Assembly: GCA_018993155.1 (NCBI GenBank) | Contig: JAGKSX010000101.1 | Location: 1-42,773 of the forward strand | Length of the DNA: 42,773 nucleotides | Origin: Hydrogenophaga sp. | GTDB taxonomy: Bacteria; Pseudomonadota; Gammaproteobacteria; Burkholderiales; Burkholderiaceae_C | Direction: 5' to 3' | Shown: positions 1-7,816 of the stretch, piece by piece | How the letters are laid out: each line of letters opens with the position of its first letter | Position numbering within the stretch: position 1 is the stretch's first letter | The notes under the pieces: model-generated | What the model saw: the letters and a program-made list of their open reading frames with translations, nothing else | What the model was told of the DNA's origin: nothing | The model's database searches: none | Made by a program: the position numbers and the translations under genes

Positions 1-79
1 ATCAACTTTCATTATTAAATGACTCGGCGCCCACCGAAATTTACGCTCTTTCCCTCACTGCTGATCAAAGGACACTCTC

Positions 80-1216
80 ATGGAACGCGACCAGGCATCC
101 AAATTCATCAACGACCTGCTGCGCCTCATGCTCAGCCGCTCGGGCAGCGACCTGTTCCTGACCGCCGATTTTCCGCCAGCGATCAAGGTCGACGGGTCGG
201 TCGTCAAGGTGTCGCCGCAGCCCTTGAACGCCACGCACACGCTGGCGCTGGCGCGCGCCATCATGAACGACAAGCAGGCCGCCGAGTTCGAGCGCACCAA
301 GGAGTGCAACTTCGCGATCTCGCCGCCGGCCATCGGGCGCTTCCGCGTCAACGCTTTCATCCAGCAGGGCAAGGTTGGCATGGTGCTGCGCACGATTCCC
401 GCCGTGCTGCCCACCATCGACAAGCTCGGCCTGCCCCAGGTGCTCAAGGACGTGGCGCTCTCCAAGCGCGGCCTGTGCATCCTGGTCGGCGCGACCGGCT
501 CGGGCAAGTCCACCTCGCTCGCGGCCATGGTGGACTGGCGCAACGAGAACACGCATGGCCACATCATCACGGTGGAAGACCCGATCGAGTTCGTGCACCC
601 GCACAAGAACTGCGTGGTGACGCAGCGCGAAGTGGGCCTGGACACCGACAGCTGGGAGGCCGCGCTGAAGAACACGCTGCGCCAGGCGCCCGATGTGATC
701 CTGATGGGCGAGATCCGCGACCGCGAAGCCATGGAGCACGCGATCCAGTTCTCCGAGACCGGCCACCTGTGCCTGGCCACGCTGCACGCCAACAGTGCCA
801 ACCAGGCGCTGGACCGCATCATCAACTTCTTCCCCGAAGAGCGCCGTGCCCAGCTGCTGATGGACCTGTCGCTGAACCTGCGCGCGCTGGTCTCCCAGCG
901 CCTGGTGCCACGCCAGGACAACAAGGGCCGTCACGCGGCGGTGGAGATCATGCTGAACTCGCCGCTGATCTCCGACCTGATCTTCAAGGGCGATGTCGCT
1001 GAGATCAAGGAGATCATGAAGAAGAGCACCCAGATGGGCATGCAGACCTTCGACCAGGCGCTGTTCAACGCCTTCGAGGCCAACCTCATCACGCTCGAAG
1101 ACGCGCTGCGCAACGCCGATTCGCTCAACGACCTGCGGCTGCAGATCAAGCTCAACAGCCAGCGCGCCAAGTCGCTGGACCTGGCGGCGGGCACCGAGCA
1201 CCTCACGATCGTGTAA
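80..1216 (+). CDS. pilU: Type IV pilus retraction ATPase, PilU type
   Basis: A hexameric AAA-like secretion ATPase that helps depolymerise type IV pili during twitching, acting at the cytoplasmic face of the pilus base. The 378-residue product has a PilT-type N-terminal domain (about 1-105), a Walker A at residues 137-145 (GATGSGKST), an Asp box around VEDPIE (165-170), a Walker B with LMGEIRD (208-214) and a His box LATLHAN (232-238). The extended C-terminus after the ATPase core (about residues 345-378) and the length favour PilU over PilT (about 345 residues). The ATG at 80 follows an AAAGGA ribosome site. pilT usually lies directly upstream of pilU in Burkholderiales and would fall outside the window. 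Family certain, PilU assignment likely. Confidence 0.93.
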   Translation: MERDQASKFINDLLRLMLSRSGSDLFLTADFPPAIKVDGSVVKVSPQPLNATHTLALARAIMNDKQAAEFERTKECNFAISPPAIGRFRVNAFIQQGKVGMVLRTIPAVLPTIDKLGLPQVLKDVALSKRGLCILVGATGSGKSTSLAAMVDWRNENTHGHIITVEDPIEFVHPHKNCVVTQREVGLDTDSWEAALKNTLRQAPDVILMGEIRDREAMEHAIQFSETGHLCLATLHANSANQALDRIINFFPEERRAQLLMDLSLNLRALVSQRLVPRQDNKGRHAAVEIMLNSPLISDLIFKGDVAEIKEIMKKSTQMGMQTFDQALFNAFEANLITLEDALRNADSLNDLRLQIKLNSQRAKSLDLAAGTEHLTIV

Positions 1217-1220
1217 AAAC

Positions 1221-1310
1221 ACCCCCGCGCCGCGCCGCGCTGGCGCGCGTCACCCCCTCAAGGGGGCAATGTCTGCGGCCCGGCAAGGCCGGTTCCGCGA
1301 CATTTCTTGA
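1221..1310. repeat. REP-like palindromic element, copy 1
   Basis: A GC-rich intergenic element directly after pilU. It contains a CCCCC(T)CAAGGGGG hairpin at about 1252-1266, then a longer stem in which AATGTC (1268-1273) pairs with GACATT (1299-1304) around a 25-nt core that begins TGCGGCCCG and ends GGTTCCGC. A second copy lies at 2236-2316 with the same core and a differently spelled but still complementary outer stem. It may act as a terminator or mRNA-stabilising hairpin for pilU. Confidence 0.75.
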
Positions 1311-1332
1311 ACCCCGCACGAAAGACCTCTTC

Positions 1333-2235
1333 ATGAGCAGCATCGCCGAACGCACCTACGAACCCACCCCTGCGCGCAAGGTCGCCTTCATCGGCCTGGG
1401 TGTCATGGGATACCCCATGGCCGGGCATCTGGCGCGCGCCGGCCACGCTGTGACGGTCTACAACCGCTCCAGCGCGAAGGCGGCCGCGTGGGTGGCCGAG
1501 TTCGGCGGGGCGCACAAGCCGACGCCGCGCGAGGTCGCCCAGGGCGCGGACATCGTGTTCGCCTGCGTGGGCAACGACGACGACCTGCGCTCCATCGTGC
1601 TCGGTGCCGACGGCGCTTTCGCGGGCATGTCGCCCGGCGCCGTGTTCGTGGACCACACCACCGCCTCGGCCGACGTGGCGCGCGAGCTGCATGGCGCGGG
1701 CAAGGCATTGGGCATCGCTTTCGTGGATGCCCCCGTCTCGGGTGGCCAGGCGGGCGCGCAGAACGGCGCCCTGACCGTGATGTGCGGTGGTGAGGCAGCC
1801 GCGTTCGACGCCGCCAGGCCGGTGGCCATGGCTTTCTCGCGCGCCTTCACCCGCATGGGCGAGAGCGGTGCTGGCCAGCTCACCAAGATGGTCAACCAGA
1901 TCTGCATCGCCGGCCTCGTGCAAGGCCTGTCCGAAGCGATCGCCTTCGGTCAGAAGGCCGGTCTGGACATGACCCAGGTGCTGGACGTGATCGGCAAAGG
2001 CGCGGCCCAGAGCTGGCAGATGGACAACCGGGGCAAGACCATGGTGGCCGACAAGTTCGACTTCGGCTTTGCCGTGGACTGGATGCGCAAGGACCTGGGC
2101 CTTGTGCTGGACGAAGCCAAGCGCAACGGCGCGCGCCTGCCGGTCACCGCGCTGGTGGACCAGTTCTACGCCGACGTGCAGGCCATGGGCGGCCAGCGCT
2201 TCGACACCTCCAGCCTCATCAAGCGGTTGAGGTAG
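1333..2235 (+). CDS. NAD(P)-dependent 3-hydroxyisobutyrate dehydrogenase-family reductase
   Basis: A beta-hydroxyacid dehydrogenase that oxidises or reduces small 3-hydroxyacids (3-hydroxyisobutyrate, tartronate semialdehyde or glyoxylate type) in the cytoplasm. The 300-residue protein has an N-terminal Rossmann fold with GLGVMG at 21-26, the substrate-binding motif DAPVSGG at 132-138, and the catalytic Lys at 185 in GQLTKMVNQ, followed by Asn188. Length and motifs fit the family exactly. It stands alone, flanked on both sides by REP-like elements, so context does not tell which substrate it uses. MmsB, GarR and GlxR are all possible, and no symbol is assigned. Confidence 0.9.
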   Translation: MSSIAERTYEPTPARKVAFIGLGVMGYPMAGHLARAGHAVTVYNRSSAKAAAWVAEFGGAHKPTPREVAQGADIVFACVGNDDDLRSIVLGADGAFAGMSPGAVFVDHTTASADVARELHGAGKALGIAFVDAPVSGGQAGAQNGALTVMCGGEAAAFDAARPVAMAFSRAFTRMGESGAGQLTKMVNQICIAGLVQGLSEAIAFGQKAGLDMTQVLDVIGKGAAQSWQMDNRGKTMVADKFDFGFAVDWMRKDLGLVLDEAKRNGARLPVTALVDQFYADVQAMGGQRFDTSSLIKRLR

Positions 2236-2316
2236 CCCCCCCCGCGCCGCCTTCGGCGTCACCCCCCAAGGGGGCAACACGTGCGGCCCGTCAAAGCCGG
2301 TTCCGCCGTGTTCTGG
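2236..2316. repeat. REP-like palindromic element, copy 2
   Basis: Second copy of the element at 1221-1310, starting immediately after the stop codon of the dehydrogenase gene. It has a GCGCCG/CGGCGT hairpin, a CCCCCC-AA-GGGGG hairpin (about 2262-2274) and an outer stem AACACG (2276-2281) with CGTGTT (2307-2312) around a 25-nt core. The core differs from copy 1 at only two positions. It lies between two convergent genes and could serve as a bidirectional terminator. Confidence 0.75.
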
Positions 2317-2342
2317 AAGGGGCCACGCCTCTTCGAGCGGCG

Positions 2343-3005
2343 TTATTTGGCGGGATTCGCCGGTGCGGGCGGCTTGGCGGCGCCGATGTTGGCGAGTTCC
2401 TGCTCGGAGATGATTTCGAACACGCGCACCACGCGCGAGACGTTCTGCGTGTTGCGCGCGATGTCGGTGGCGCGATCGGCCTCGCGTTGTGTCACGCGGC
2501 CCATCAGGTACACCGTGCCACGCTCGGTCACCACCTTGAAGGCGCTGGCCGAGAGGTCCTTGGCATCCACCAGCGAGGCCTTCACCCGGCCGGTGATCAG
2601 CGTGTCGCTCGCGCGCTCCTTGAGCGAGGGGCTGTTGGTCACGCCCAGCTCGTTGATGACCTCGCGCACGTTCTCCACGCCGGACACGATCTGCGTGACC
2701 TTGCTCTTGATCGCCTCGCTGGAGGCCTCGCCGGTGATCAGCACGCGGCGGTTGTAGCTGGAGAGGTTGTAGCGCGCATGCGCGTCGCCCAGCTCGTCCT
2801 TCAGGCGGTTGGACGCCCGCAGCTCGATGCCCTGGTCGTCGAGCTGCGCGCCCGAGGTGCGGCGGTCCACCGCGACCAGCGCGGTCACGGCCGCGCCGCC
2901 CACCACCAGGGGCGCGCAGGCGCTCAGTGTGGCGCCCAGGGCGGCCACGGCGAGCGCGGCAGCGGCGATGCGGTGAAAGGAAGGGGTGTTCTTGATCTGG
3001 CTCAT
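2343..3005 (-). CDS. dolP: BON-domain outer-membrane lipoprotein, DolP/YraP type
   Basis: Predicted outer-membrane lipoprotein with two BON domains. In E. coli, DolP (YraP) supports envelope integrity and associates with anionic phospholipid and the BAM complex. The 220-residue product has a lipobox LSAC with Cys30 after a hydrophobic signal, BON domain 1 at about 60-130 and BON domain 2 at about 133-200, then a short Ala/Pro-rich tail. I chose the ATG at 3005 because it overlaps the diaA stop as ATGA and gives a complete lipoprotein signal; longer in-frame starts would run through diaA. The order yraN-diaA-dolP divergent from rsmI matches E. coli, which supports orthology. Confidence 0.88.
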   Translation of the reverse strand: MSQIKNTPSFHRIAAAALAVAALGATLSACAPLVVGGAAVTALVAVDRRTSGAQLDDQGIELRASNRLKDELGDAHARYNLSSYNRRVLITGEASSEAIKSKVTQIVSGVENVREVINELGVTNSPSLKERASDTLITGRVKASLVDAKDLSASAFKVVTERGTVYLMGRVTQREADRATDIARNTQNVSRVVRVFEIISEQELANIGAAKPPAPANPAK

Positions 3006-3622
3006 GAGGCACTCTCCATAGGGGTGTTGGACTCGTCGGGCAGGCCCAGCAGCTGGGCGTCCACGCCGTCGCAAATGCAGTGCAGCACGAGGTGATGCAC
3101 TTCGAGGATGCGGGCCGGCAGCTCGTGCGGCACGCACAGGTGCACGTCGGTGTCGCGCAGTTGCATCGAGAGGCGGCCGCCGCGCGCGCCGGTGAGCGCC
3201 ACCACGACCATTTCGCGCTCGTGCGCAGCCTCCACCGCCGCCAGCACATTGGCCGAATTGCCGCTGGTGGACAGCGCCAGCAGCACATCGCCGGCCTGGC
3301 CGAGCGCGCGCACCTGGCGGGCGAACACCGCGCGGGCATCGAAATCGTTGGCAATGCCGGTGAGCACCGCCGCGTCGGACGAGAGCGAAAACGCCGCCAG
3401 CTCGGGCCGCTCGCGTTCGTAGCGGCCCACGAAGCTGGCCGCGAAGTGCTGCGCGGCCGCGGCCGAAGCGCCATTGCCGCAGGCCAGCACCTTGCCGCCG
3501 CCCGTGACGCTGGCCAGCACGGCCGCGATGGCCGACTCCACCATCGGTGCCAGGGACTGGGCGCACTGGTACTTCAGGTCGGCGCTGTCGATGAACTGTT
3601 GCTGGATGCGTTGCAGAAGCAT
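3002..3622 (-). CDS. diaA: SIS-domain protein DiaA (DnaA initiator-associating)
   Basis: A SIS-fold protein that in E. coli forms tetramers and binds DnaA to promote initiation complexes at oriC. The 206-residue length fits DiaA. It shows the phosphosugar-binding-type loop GNGAS (49-53) followed by AQHFAASF, the conserved SLSSD...IANDF segment (80-94), and STSGNS (118-123). The paralogue GmhA (sedoheptulose-7-phosphate isomerase) is the main alternative, since automatic pipelines often name such proteins phosphoheptose isomerase. Placement between yraN and dolP decides for DiaA. Its stop overlaps the dolP start by 4 nt (ATGA), implying translational coupling. Confidence 0.87.
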   Translation of the reverse strand: MLLQRIQQQFIDSADLKYQCAQSLAPMVESAIAAVLASVTGGGKVLACGNGASAAAAQHFAASFVGRYERERPELAAFSLSSDAAVLTGIANDFDARAVFARQVRALGQAGDVLLALSTSGNSANVLAAVEAAHEREMVVVALTGARGGRLSMQLRDTDVHLCVPHELPARILEVHHLVLHCICDGVDAQLLGLPDESNTPMESAS

Positions 3623-3658
3623 GGCGCGATCATAGCGGTGAGGGGTGTATCCATTTGC

Positions 3659-4096
3659 TCAGAATGCCACGGAGGCATCGAAGGCGGCGCGCAGCCACTC
3701 GATGCGCACCGGCGTCGGCGCGTCGAACGCACCATCGATCAGCACCACATCGAAGCGGCATGCAGGCTCTGAGCCGAGCCGCAGCAAAAAGTGCCGCGCC
3801 GCGAACACGATGCGGCGTTGTTTCAACCCGGTGATGCTGGCGCCGGCCCCACCCTGGCGCTGGCTGGCGCGCTGGCGCACCTCAACGAAGACCAGCGTGC
3901 CATCGGGCTCGCGCATAATCAAATCGACTTCGCCACCGCCCCGGCCCGGGGTCCTGAAGTTGCGCCGCACCAGCGCCAGGCCATGGCGCCGCAGGTGGAC
4001 CAGGGCCGCATCTTCCGCGGCGTCGCCCCGGTCCTTGGTGGTCTGTTTCGCCGCGCCGCTCTCCGAGGGCGCTGCCTGTTTTCTGGATGTCCACAT
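3659..4096 (-). CDS. yraN: YraN family (UPF0102) endonuclease-fold protein
   Basis: A small Holliday-junction-resolvase/restriction-endonuclease-fold protein of unproven function, nearly universal in proteobacteria. The 145-residue product carries the family core: a GDAAED helix, then GEVDLIMRE, FVEVRQR and a C-terminal CRFDVV strand, which contain the D...E-x-K/R-type nuclease residues. The ATG at 4096 is preferred, with GGAG upstream; an ATG at 4114 is in frame but has poor spacing. The gene lies head-to-head with rsmI and their 5' ends overlap by about 10 nt, so the two promoters must lie inside each other's coding or leader region. diaA follows 36 nt downstream. Confidence 0.88.
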   Translation of the reverse strand: MWTSRKQAAPSESGAAKQTTKDRGDAAEDAALVHLRRHGLALVRRNFRTPGRGGGEVDLIMREPDGTLVFVEVRQRASQRQGGAGASITGLKQRRIVFAARHFLLRLGSEPACRFDVVLIDGAFDAPTPVRIEWLRAAFDASVAF

Positions 4097-5007
4097 TGTC
4101 TGCAAGCACTCCATCCCTGTTGGCCGCCGCCCGTGACGCGGCGGGGCACCAGCATTATCCGCAGGGCGCGCTCTACATGGTCGCCACCCCCATCGGCAAC
4201 CTGGCCGACATCGGGCTGCGCGCGCTGCAGGTGCTCTCGCTCGTGGACACCGTGGCCTGCGAGGACACACGCCACACCGCCGCGCTGCTGCAGGGCTACG
4301 GCCTGCACAAGCCGCTGCTGGCGCTGCACGAGCACAACGAGGCCGAGGCCGCGCAGACCGTGGTCCAGCGCCTGCAGGAAGGCCAGCGCATCGCCTACGT
4401 GAGCGACGCCGGCACGCCAGGCGTGAGCGACCCGGGCGCGCGCCTGGTCGCTGCCGTGGCCGCCGCCGGCCTGCGCTGCCTGCCGATCCCCGGCGCCAGC
4501 AGCATCACCGCGCTGCTCAGCGTGGCTGGGCACAGCGGCTGGGACGGCCGCTTCGTGTTCGCCGGCTTCCTGTCGCCCAAGGCGGCCGAGCGCCAGCGCG
4601 AGGTGCAGCAGATCGGCGCCGATGCGCGTGCCTGCGTGCTGCTGGAGGCGCCGCACCGCATCGAGGCCCTGGCCAAGGAACTGGCCATGCTGGGGCAGCG
4701 CACCCTCACCGTGGGGCGCGAGCTGACCAAGCAGTTCGAGGAGATCGCGCCCATGCCGGCCGAAGCCTTCCCCGGCTGGCTGCAGGCCGGCGCGCACCGC
4801 ACGCGCGGCGAGTTCGTGTTGATGGTGCACCCGCTGATGGCCGAGGCGGCCGAAACCGGCGCGGTGGGCGCGGCGGCGCTTCGCACGCTGGACCTGCTGC
4901 TGGCCGAACTCCCGCTGAAGACCGCCGTGCGCCTGTGCGCGGAGATCACCGGCCAGCCGCGCAACGCCCTGTACGAGGCCGCGCTGGCCCGGCGGGCCGA
5001 TCAGTAG
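4087..5007 (+). CDS. rsmI: 16S rRNA (cytidine(1402)-2'-O)-methyltransferase RsmI
   Basis: SAM-dependent methyltransferase that 2'-O-methylates C1402 in the decoding centre of 16S rRNA. The 306-residue protein has the tetrapyrrole-methylase fold: ATPIGNLADIG at 33-43, CEDTRHT (58-64), SDAGTPGVSDPG (106-117) and PGASS (135-139), then FAGFLSPKAAER. All are hallmark RsmI motifs. An N-terminal extension of about 28 residues precedes the conserved start, so a later start is possible, but the next in-frame ATG (residue 31) would cut into the first strand. It is divergent from yraN and convergent with the small gene at 5001-5363, overlapping it by 7 nt. Confidence 0.95.
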   Translation: MSTLSASTPSLLAAARDAAGHQHYPQGALYMVATPIGNLADIGLRALQVLSLVDTVACEDTRHTAALLQGYGLHKPLLALHEHNEAEAAQTVVQRLQEGQRIAYVSDAGTPGVSDPGARLVAAVAAAGLRCLPIPGASSITALLSVAGHSGWDGRFVFAGFLSPKAAERQREVQQIGADARACVLLEAPHRIEALAKELAMLGQRTLTVGRELTKQFEEIAPMPAEAFPGWLQAGAHRTRGEFVLMVHPLMAEAAETGAVGAAALRTLDLLLAELPLKTAVRLCAEITGQPRNALYEAALARRADQ

Positions 5008-5363
5008 ATCACGCGCGCCGTGTGGTCGGGGCCTGATCGGGAACCCGGTTCGCGCGCTGAGGGCGGTGCGTCGGGCACCTCGGTGGCCTCGACATCCACC
5101 ACATCGCCCATGGGCCGGCGCACGCCGCCCGTGCCACCTGGCCACACGCCCTGCGTGTAGCGCTGCGAGGTCTGGCGAAAGCGGCTGAACACCACCGCCG
5201 GGGCGGGCTTGCGGCCGGTCACCAGCGACCAGAGCGAGACGCCGACCACCACCACCAGGGACGCCAGCAGCAGGCTGAGCACGAAGACCAGGGCGGCCAG
5301 GGCCAGCGCCAGCCGGATCACGCCACGCAGCACGCGGCCAAAGAAGTCGAAGAGTCCGTTCAT
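5001..5363 (-). CDS. Small membrane protein, unrecognised family
   Basis: A 120-residue protein. Residues about 10-50 form one long or two short hydrophobic helices rich in Leu, Ala and Val (ending near SLWSLVTGRK); the rest is a Pro/Arg/Asp-rich cytoplasmic-looking tail. The ATG at 5363 is preceded by AGGAGG at an 11-nt spacing, and no other in-frame Met gives a sensible N-terminus. I do not recognise the family. It is convergent with rsmI (7-nt overlap) and divergent from the DUF502 gene across a 126-bp gap. It may be a lineage-specific inner-membrane protein; no function can be inferred. Confidence 0.65.
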   Translation of the reverse strand: MNGLFDFFGRVLRGVIRLALALAALVFVLSLLLASLVVVVGVSLWSLVTGRKPAPAVVFSRFRQTSQRYTQGVWPGGTGGVRRPMGDVVDVEATEVPDAPPSAREPGSRSGPDHTARVIY

Positions 5364-5489
5364 GGATGAGAGAGCCTCCTGGCCCCGAGGGAGTTCCTGA
5401 ACTGGCGCAAACACCAGGCGTGCCACCCGGCATGGGGCAAACAGCGGGCAGATGGGGGCATTCTGGCGGTTTGCAAGCCACCTCGCGGT

Positions 5490-6098
5490 ATGCTCCCGCG
5501 TGTGAAACCGATCTACCAGTACTTCTTCCGCGGCCTGATCACCTTCCTGCCGGTGGCGCTCACGGTCTACGTGCTGTACCTGTTCATCGTCTGGGTGGAA
5601 ACCATCGCCATGTGGGCGATCCGACCGCTGGTCGGCGACTTCTACCTGCCTGGCCTGGGCATCGTGATCGGCGCGGCCATGATCTTCGGCCTGGGTTTCC
5701 TGATCTCCCAGCCCGTGACAGCGCGCATGCTCTCCTGGGTGGAGCTGCCGTTCACCAACCTGCCGGTCGTCAAAAGCATCTATTCCTCGCTCAAGAGCTT
5801 TGCCGACTACTTCGCGCCCAACAAGAAAGACGCGCAACAGCAGGTGGTGATGCTGAAGATGCCGGACAATGAGATGACCATCGTCGGCCTGGTGACGCGC
5901 CAGAACATGGCCGGCCTGCCGCCAGGGCTGGCCGAGCTGGACCACGTGGCGGTCTACCTTCCCATGGGCTACATGATCGGCGGCTACACCGTGTTCGTGC
6001 CGCGCAGCTGGACCACGCCGATCGACATGTCGGTCGAAGAAGCCATGCGCGCCTCGCTGCTCGCGTGGATGGCCTCGGTCAGCCGCAACCCGCCCTGA
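5490..6098 (+). CDS. DUF502 family inner-membrane protein
   Basis: The 202-residue product matches the DUF502 family of integral membrane proteins, whose function is unknown. The N-terminal region has two transmembrane segments (about 12-37 and 52-75), then the family segment around TNLPVVKSIYSSLKSF (88-103), a soluble domain with MLKMPDNEMTIVGLVT, and the characteristic PMGYMIGGYTVFVP near residues 158-171. The start at 5490 gives MLPRVKP; a GTG four codons later is possible. Neither has a strong ribosome site. In many Betaproteobacteria a DUF502 gene lies near aspS; that neighbour is not in this window. Confidence 0.85.
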   Translation: MLPRVKPIYQYFFRGLITFLPVALTVYVLYLFIVWVETIAMWAIRPLVGDFYLPGLGIVIGAAMIFGLGFLISQPVTARMLSWVELPFTNLPVVKSIYSSLKSFADYFAPNKKDAQQQVVMLKMPDNEMTIVGLVTRQNMAGLPPGLAELDHVAVYLPMGYMIGGYTVFVPRSWTTPIDMSVEEAMRASLLAWMASVSRNPP

Positions 6099-6155
6099 GC
6101 GGAACTTGCGCCGGGGTGGCGCTTCCAACCAGACTGCCGTCGCCTGGAGACCTGC

Positions 6156-6779
6156 ATGCCCACCCTGCCCCGCCGCCGCCTCCTCATCGCCAGCGCCGCC
6201 GCCGTGGCCGCGCCGGCCTGGCTGTCACCCGCCCTCGCGCAGGGCAAGGCCTTGCGGCCCACGCCGAGCCAGACCGAAGGCCCGTTCTACCCCGTCACCC
6301 TGCCGACCGATTCGGACGCCGACCTGCTCCGCAACGGCAAGGCGGTCTACGGCAAGGGCCAGCCCACCTGGGTCGACGGCACGGTGACCGACCTGTCGGG
6401 CGTGCCCGTGGCCGGCGCGGTGGTGGAGATCTGGCAGTGCGACCACGAAGGCCGCTACCACCACCCCGGCGACGGCGGACGGGCCGACCCCGCGTTCCAG
6501 GGCTTCGGCCAGGTCACCGTGGGCCGCGACGGGCGCTACCGCTTCCGCACCCTGAAGCCCGTGCCCTACACCGGCCGCACGCCGCACATCCACGTGAAAG
6601 TGCGGCTGGACCGCCAGGAACTGCTCACCACCCAGCTGTACGTGGCGGGCGACCCCGGCAACGAGCGCGACGGCCTCTGGCGGCGCATGAACGAAGAGGC
6701 CCGCGCCGCGGTCACCGTGCCCTTCACCCCCGGCAGCGACGGCCTGCGCGCCACTTTCCCCATCGCCGTGCAGGCTTGA
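6156..6779 (+). CDS. Exported intradiol ring-cleavage dioxygenase-like protein
   Basis: A 207-residue protein of the intradiol dioxygenase fold (protocatechuate 3,4-dioxygenase beta / catechol 1,2-dioxygenase family), which cleaves catechols between the hydroxyls using non-haem Fe(III). The N-terminus reads RRRLLIAS plus a hydrophobic stretch ending ALA (about 27), a Tat-like signal, so the enzyme is probably periplasmic. The four expected iron ligands are present: Tyr101, Tyr138, His144 and His146 (in PYTGRTPHIHV). A GGAG ribosome site precedes the ATG at 6156. It lacks an alpha-subunit partner and is far from the aromatic operon. Single-gene secreted members of this family are common and mostly uncharacterised; the substrate is unknown. 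Confidence 0.85.
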   Translation: MPTLPRRRLLIASAAAVAAPAWLSPALAQGKALRPTPSQTEGPFYPVTLPTDSDADLLRNGKAVYGKGQPTWVDGTVTDLSGVPVAGAVVEIWQCDHEGRYHHPGDGGRADPAFQGFGQVTVGRDGRYRFRTLKPVPYTGRTPHIHVKVRLDRQELLTTQLYVAGDPGNERDGLWRRMNEEARAAVTVPFTPGSDGLRATFPIAVQA

Positions 6780-6802
6780 AGCCGGGCGGCTAAGCTCGCC
6801 GC

Positions 6803-7816
6803 ATGGATTCATTGACCCAGATTGCCCTCGGCTCGGCCGTGGGCGTGGCCGTGATGGGCCGGCGCACCGCCGCGTGGAAAGCCGCGCTGTGGGGCGCCGT
6901 CGGCGGCACCCTGCCCGACCTGGACGCCTTCATCAACCACGGCGACGCCATCCTCAACATGACGCGCCACCGCGCCGAGAGCCACGCGCTCTTCGTGCTC
7001 ACGCTGGCCGCGCCGGTGCTGGCCTGGATCGTTTCGCGCGTGCACCGCGAGGCCGCGCTGTTCAGGCGCTGGTGGCTGGCGATGTGGCTGGTGTTCATCA
7101 CCCACCCGCTGCTCGACACCATGACGGTCTACGGCACCCAGCTTCTGCAGCCGTTCAGCGATTACCCGTTCGCCGTGGGCAGCGTCTTCATCATCGACCC
7201 GGCCTACACCCTGCCGCTGATCGTGGGCGTGGTCGCGGCGCTGCGGCTGAAGTCCGCGCGCGGTCTGGCCTGGAACACCGCCGGGCTGGTGCTCAGCACG
7301 CTCTACCTGGCCTGGAGCGTGGGCGCGCAGCAGCACGTCACGCGGGTGGCGCAGGCGTCCCTGCAGGCCGACGGCATCGCGGCCGAGCGCCTGCTGGTCA
7401 CGCCCTCGCCGTTCAACACCGTGCTCTGGCGGCTGGTGGCCACCACGCCCACCGAGTACCGCGAGGGCTTCTACTCGCTGCTGGACGACAGCCCGCGGAT
7501 CACCTGGACGGTGCATGAGCGCGGCGCGGACCTGATCGCGCAACATCGCAACGAGCCCTACCTCGCGCGCATGGCGGCCTTCACCCACGGCTTCTACAGC
7601 GTGTCGGCCACCGAGGGCCATCTGTTCGTGACCGACCTGCGCATGGGCCAGGAGCCGCACTACACCTTCCGCTTCGACCTGGGCACCGACACGGAGCGGG
7701 CCAGCGGGGGCCACCGCCCCACCCTGAACGGCTCGCGCCCGGACCTCGCGACCGCGCTGCCCGGCCTGTGGCACCGCCTGCTCGGCAACCGCCCGCCCTC
7801 GCCACCGGGCAACTGA
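6803..7816 (+). CDS. YdjM-like membrane-bound metal-dependent hydrolase
   Basis: A 337-residue inner-membrane protein of the YdjM/DUF457 family (predicted membrane-bound metal-dependent hydrolase). The signature N-terminus is MDSLTQIALGSAVG, followed by the acidic motif GTLPDLDAF (35-43) and His-rich HRAESHALF (56-64), and later ITHPLLDTMTVYG (99-111), which supply the likely metal ligands. About five hydrophobic helices lie between 10 and 180; the C-terminal part from about 190 is soluble. It starts 23 nt after the dioxygenase-like gene and may be co-transcribed. The substrate is unknown for the whole family. Confidence 0.85.
   Translation: MDSLTQIALGSAVGVAVMGRRTAAWKAALWGAVGGTLPDLDAFINHGDAILNMTRHRAESHALFVLTLAAPVLAWIVSRVHREAALFRRWWLAMWLVFITHPLLDTMTVYGTQLLQPFSDYPFAVGSVFIIDPAYTLPLIVGVVAALRLKSARGLAWNTAGLVLSTLYLAWSVGAQQHVTRVAQASLQADGIAAERLLVTPSPFNTVLWRLVATTPTEYREGFYSLLDDSPRITWTVHERGADLIAQHRNEPYLARMAAFTHGFYSVSATEGHLFVTDLRMGQEPHYTFRFDLGTDTERASGGHRPTLNGSRPDLATALPGLWHRLLGNRPPSPPGN

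Noticed and set aside
1-79. A partial gene or regulatory system at the left edge
   Set aside because: Only 79 nt of AT-richer leader before pilU are visible; nothing beyond the AAAGGA ribosome site can be supported.
1258-3474. Long minus-strand frame covering the dehydrogenase gene, the REP element and part of diaA
   Set aside because: It runs through three unrelated real features and encodes compositionally biased sequence without domains.
2343-3566. A longer version of the BON lipoprotein gene with more than 180 extra N-terminal residues
   Set aside because: The extension overlaps diaA out of frame and would bury the signal peptide and lipobox; the ATGA-coupled start at 3005 is far better.
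6156-6779. Intradiol dioxygenase as the ring-cleavage step of the phthalate-like operon
   Set aside because: It lies about 10 kb away on the other strand with a core-gene neighbourhood, has an export signal, and lacks the alpha subunit expected of protocatechuate 3,4-dioxygenase.
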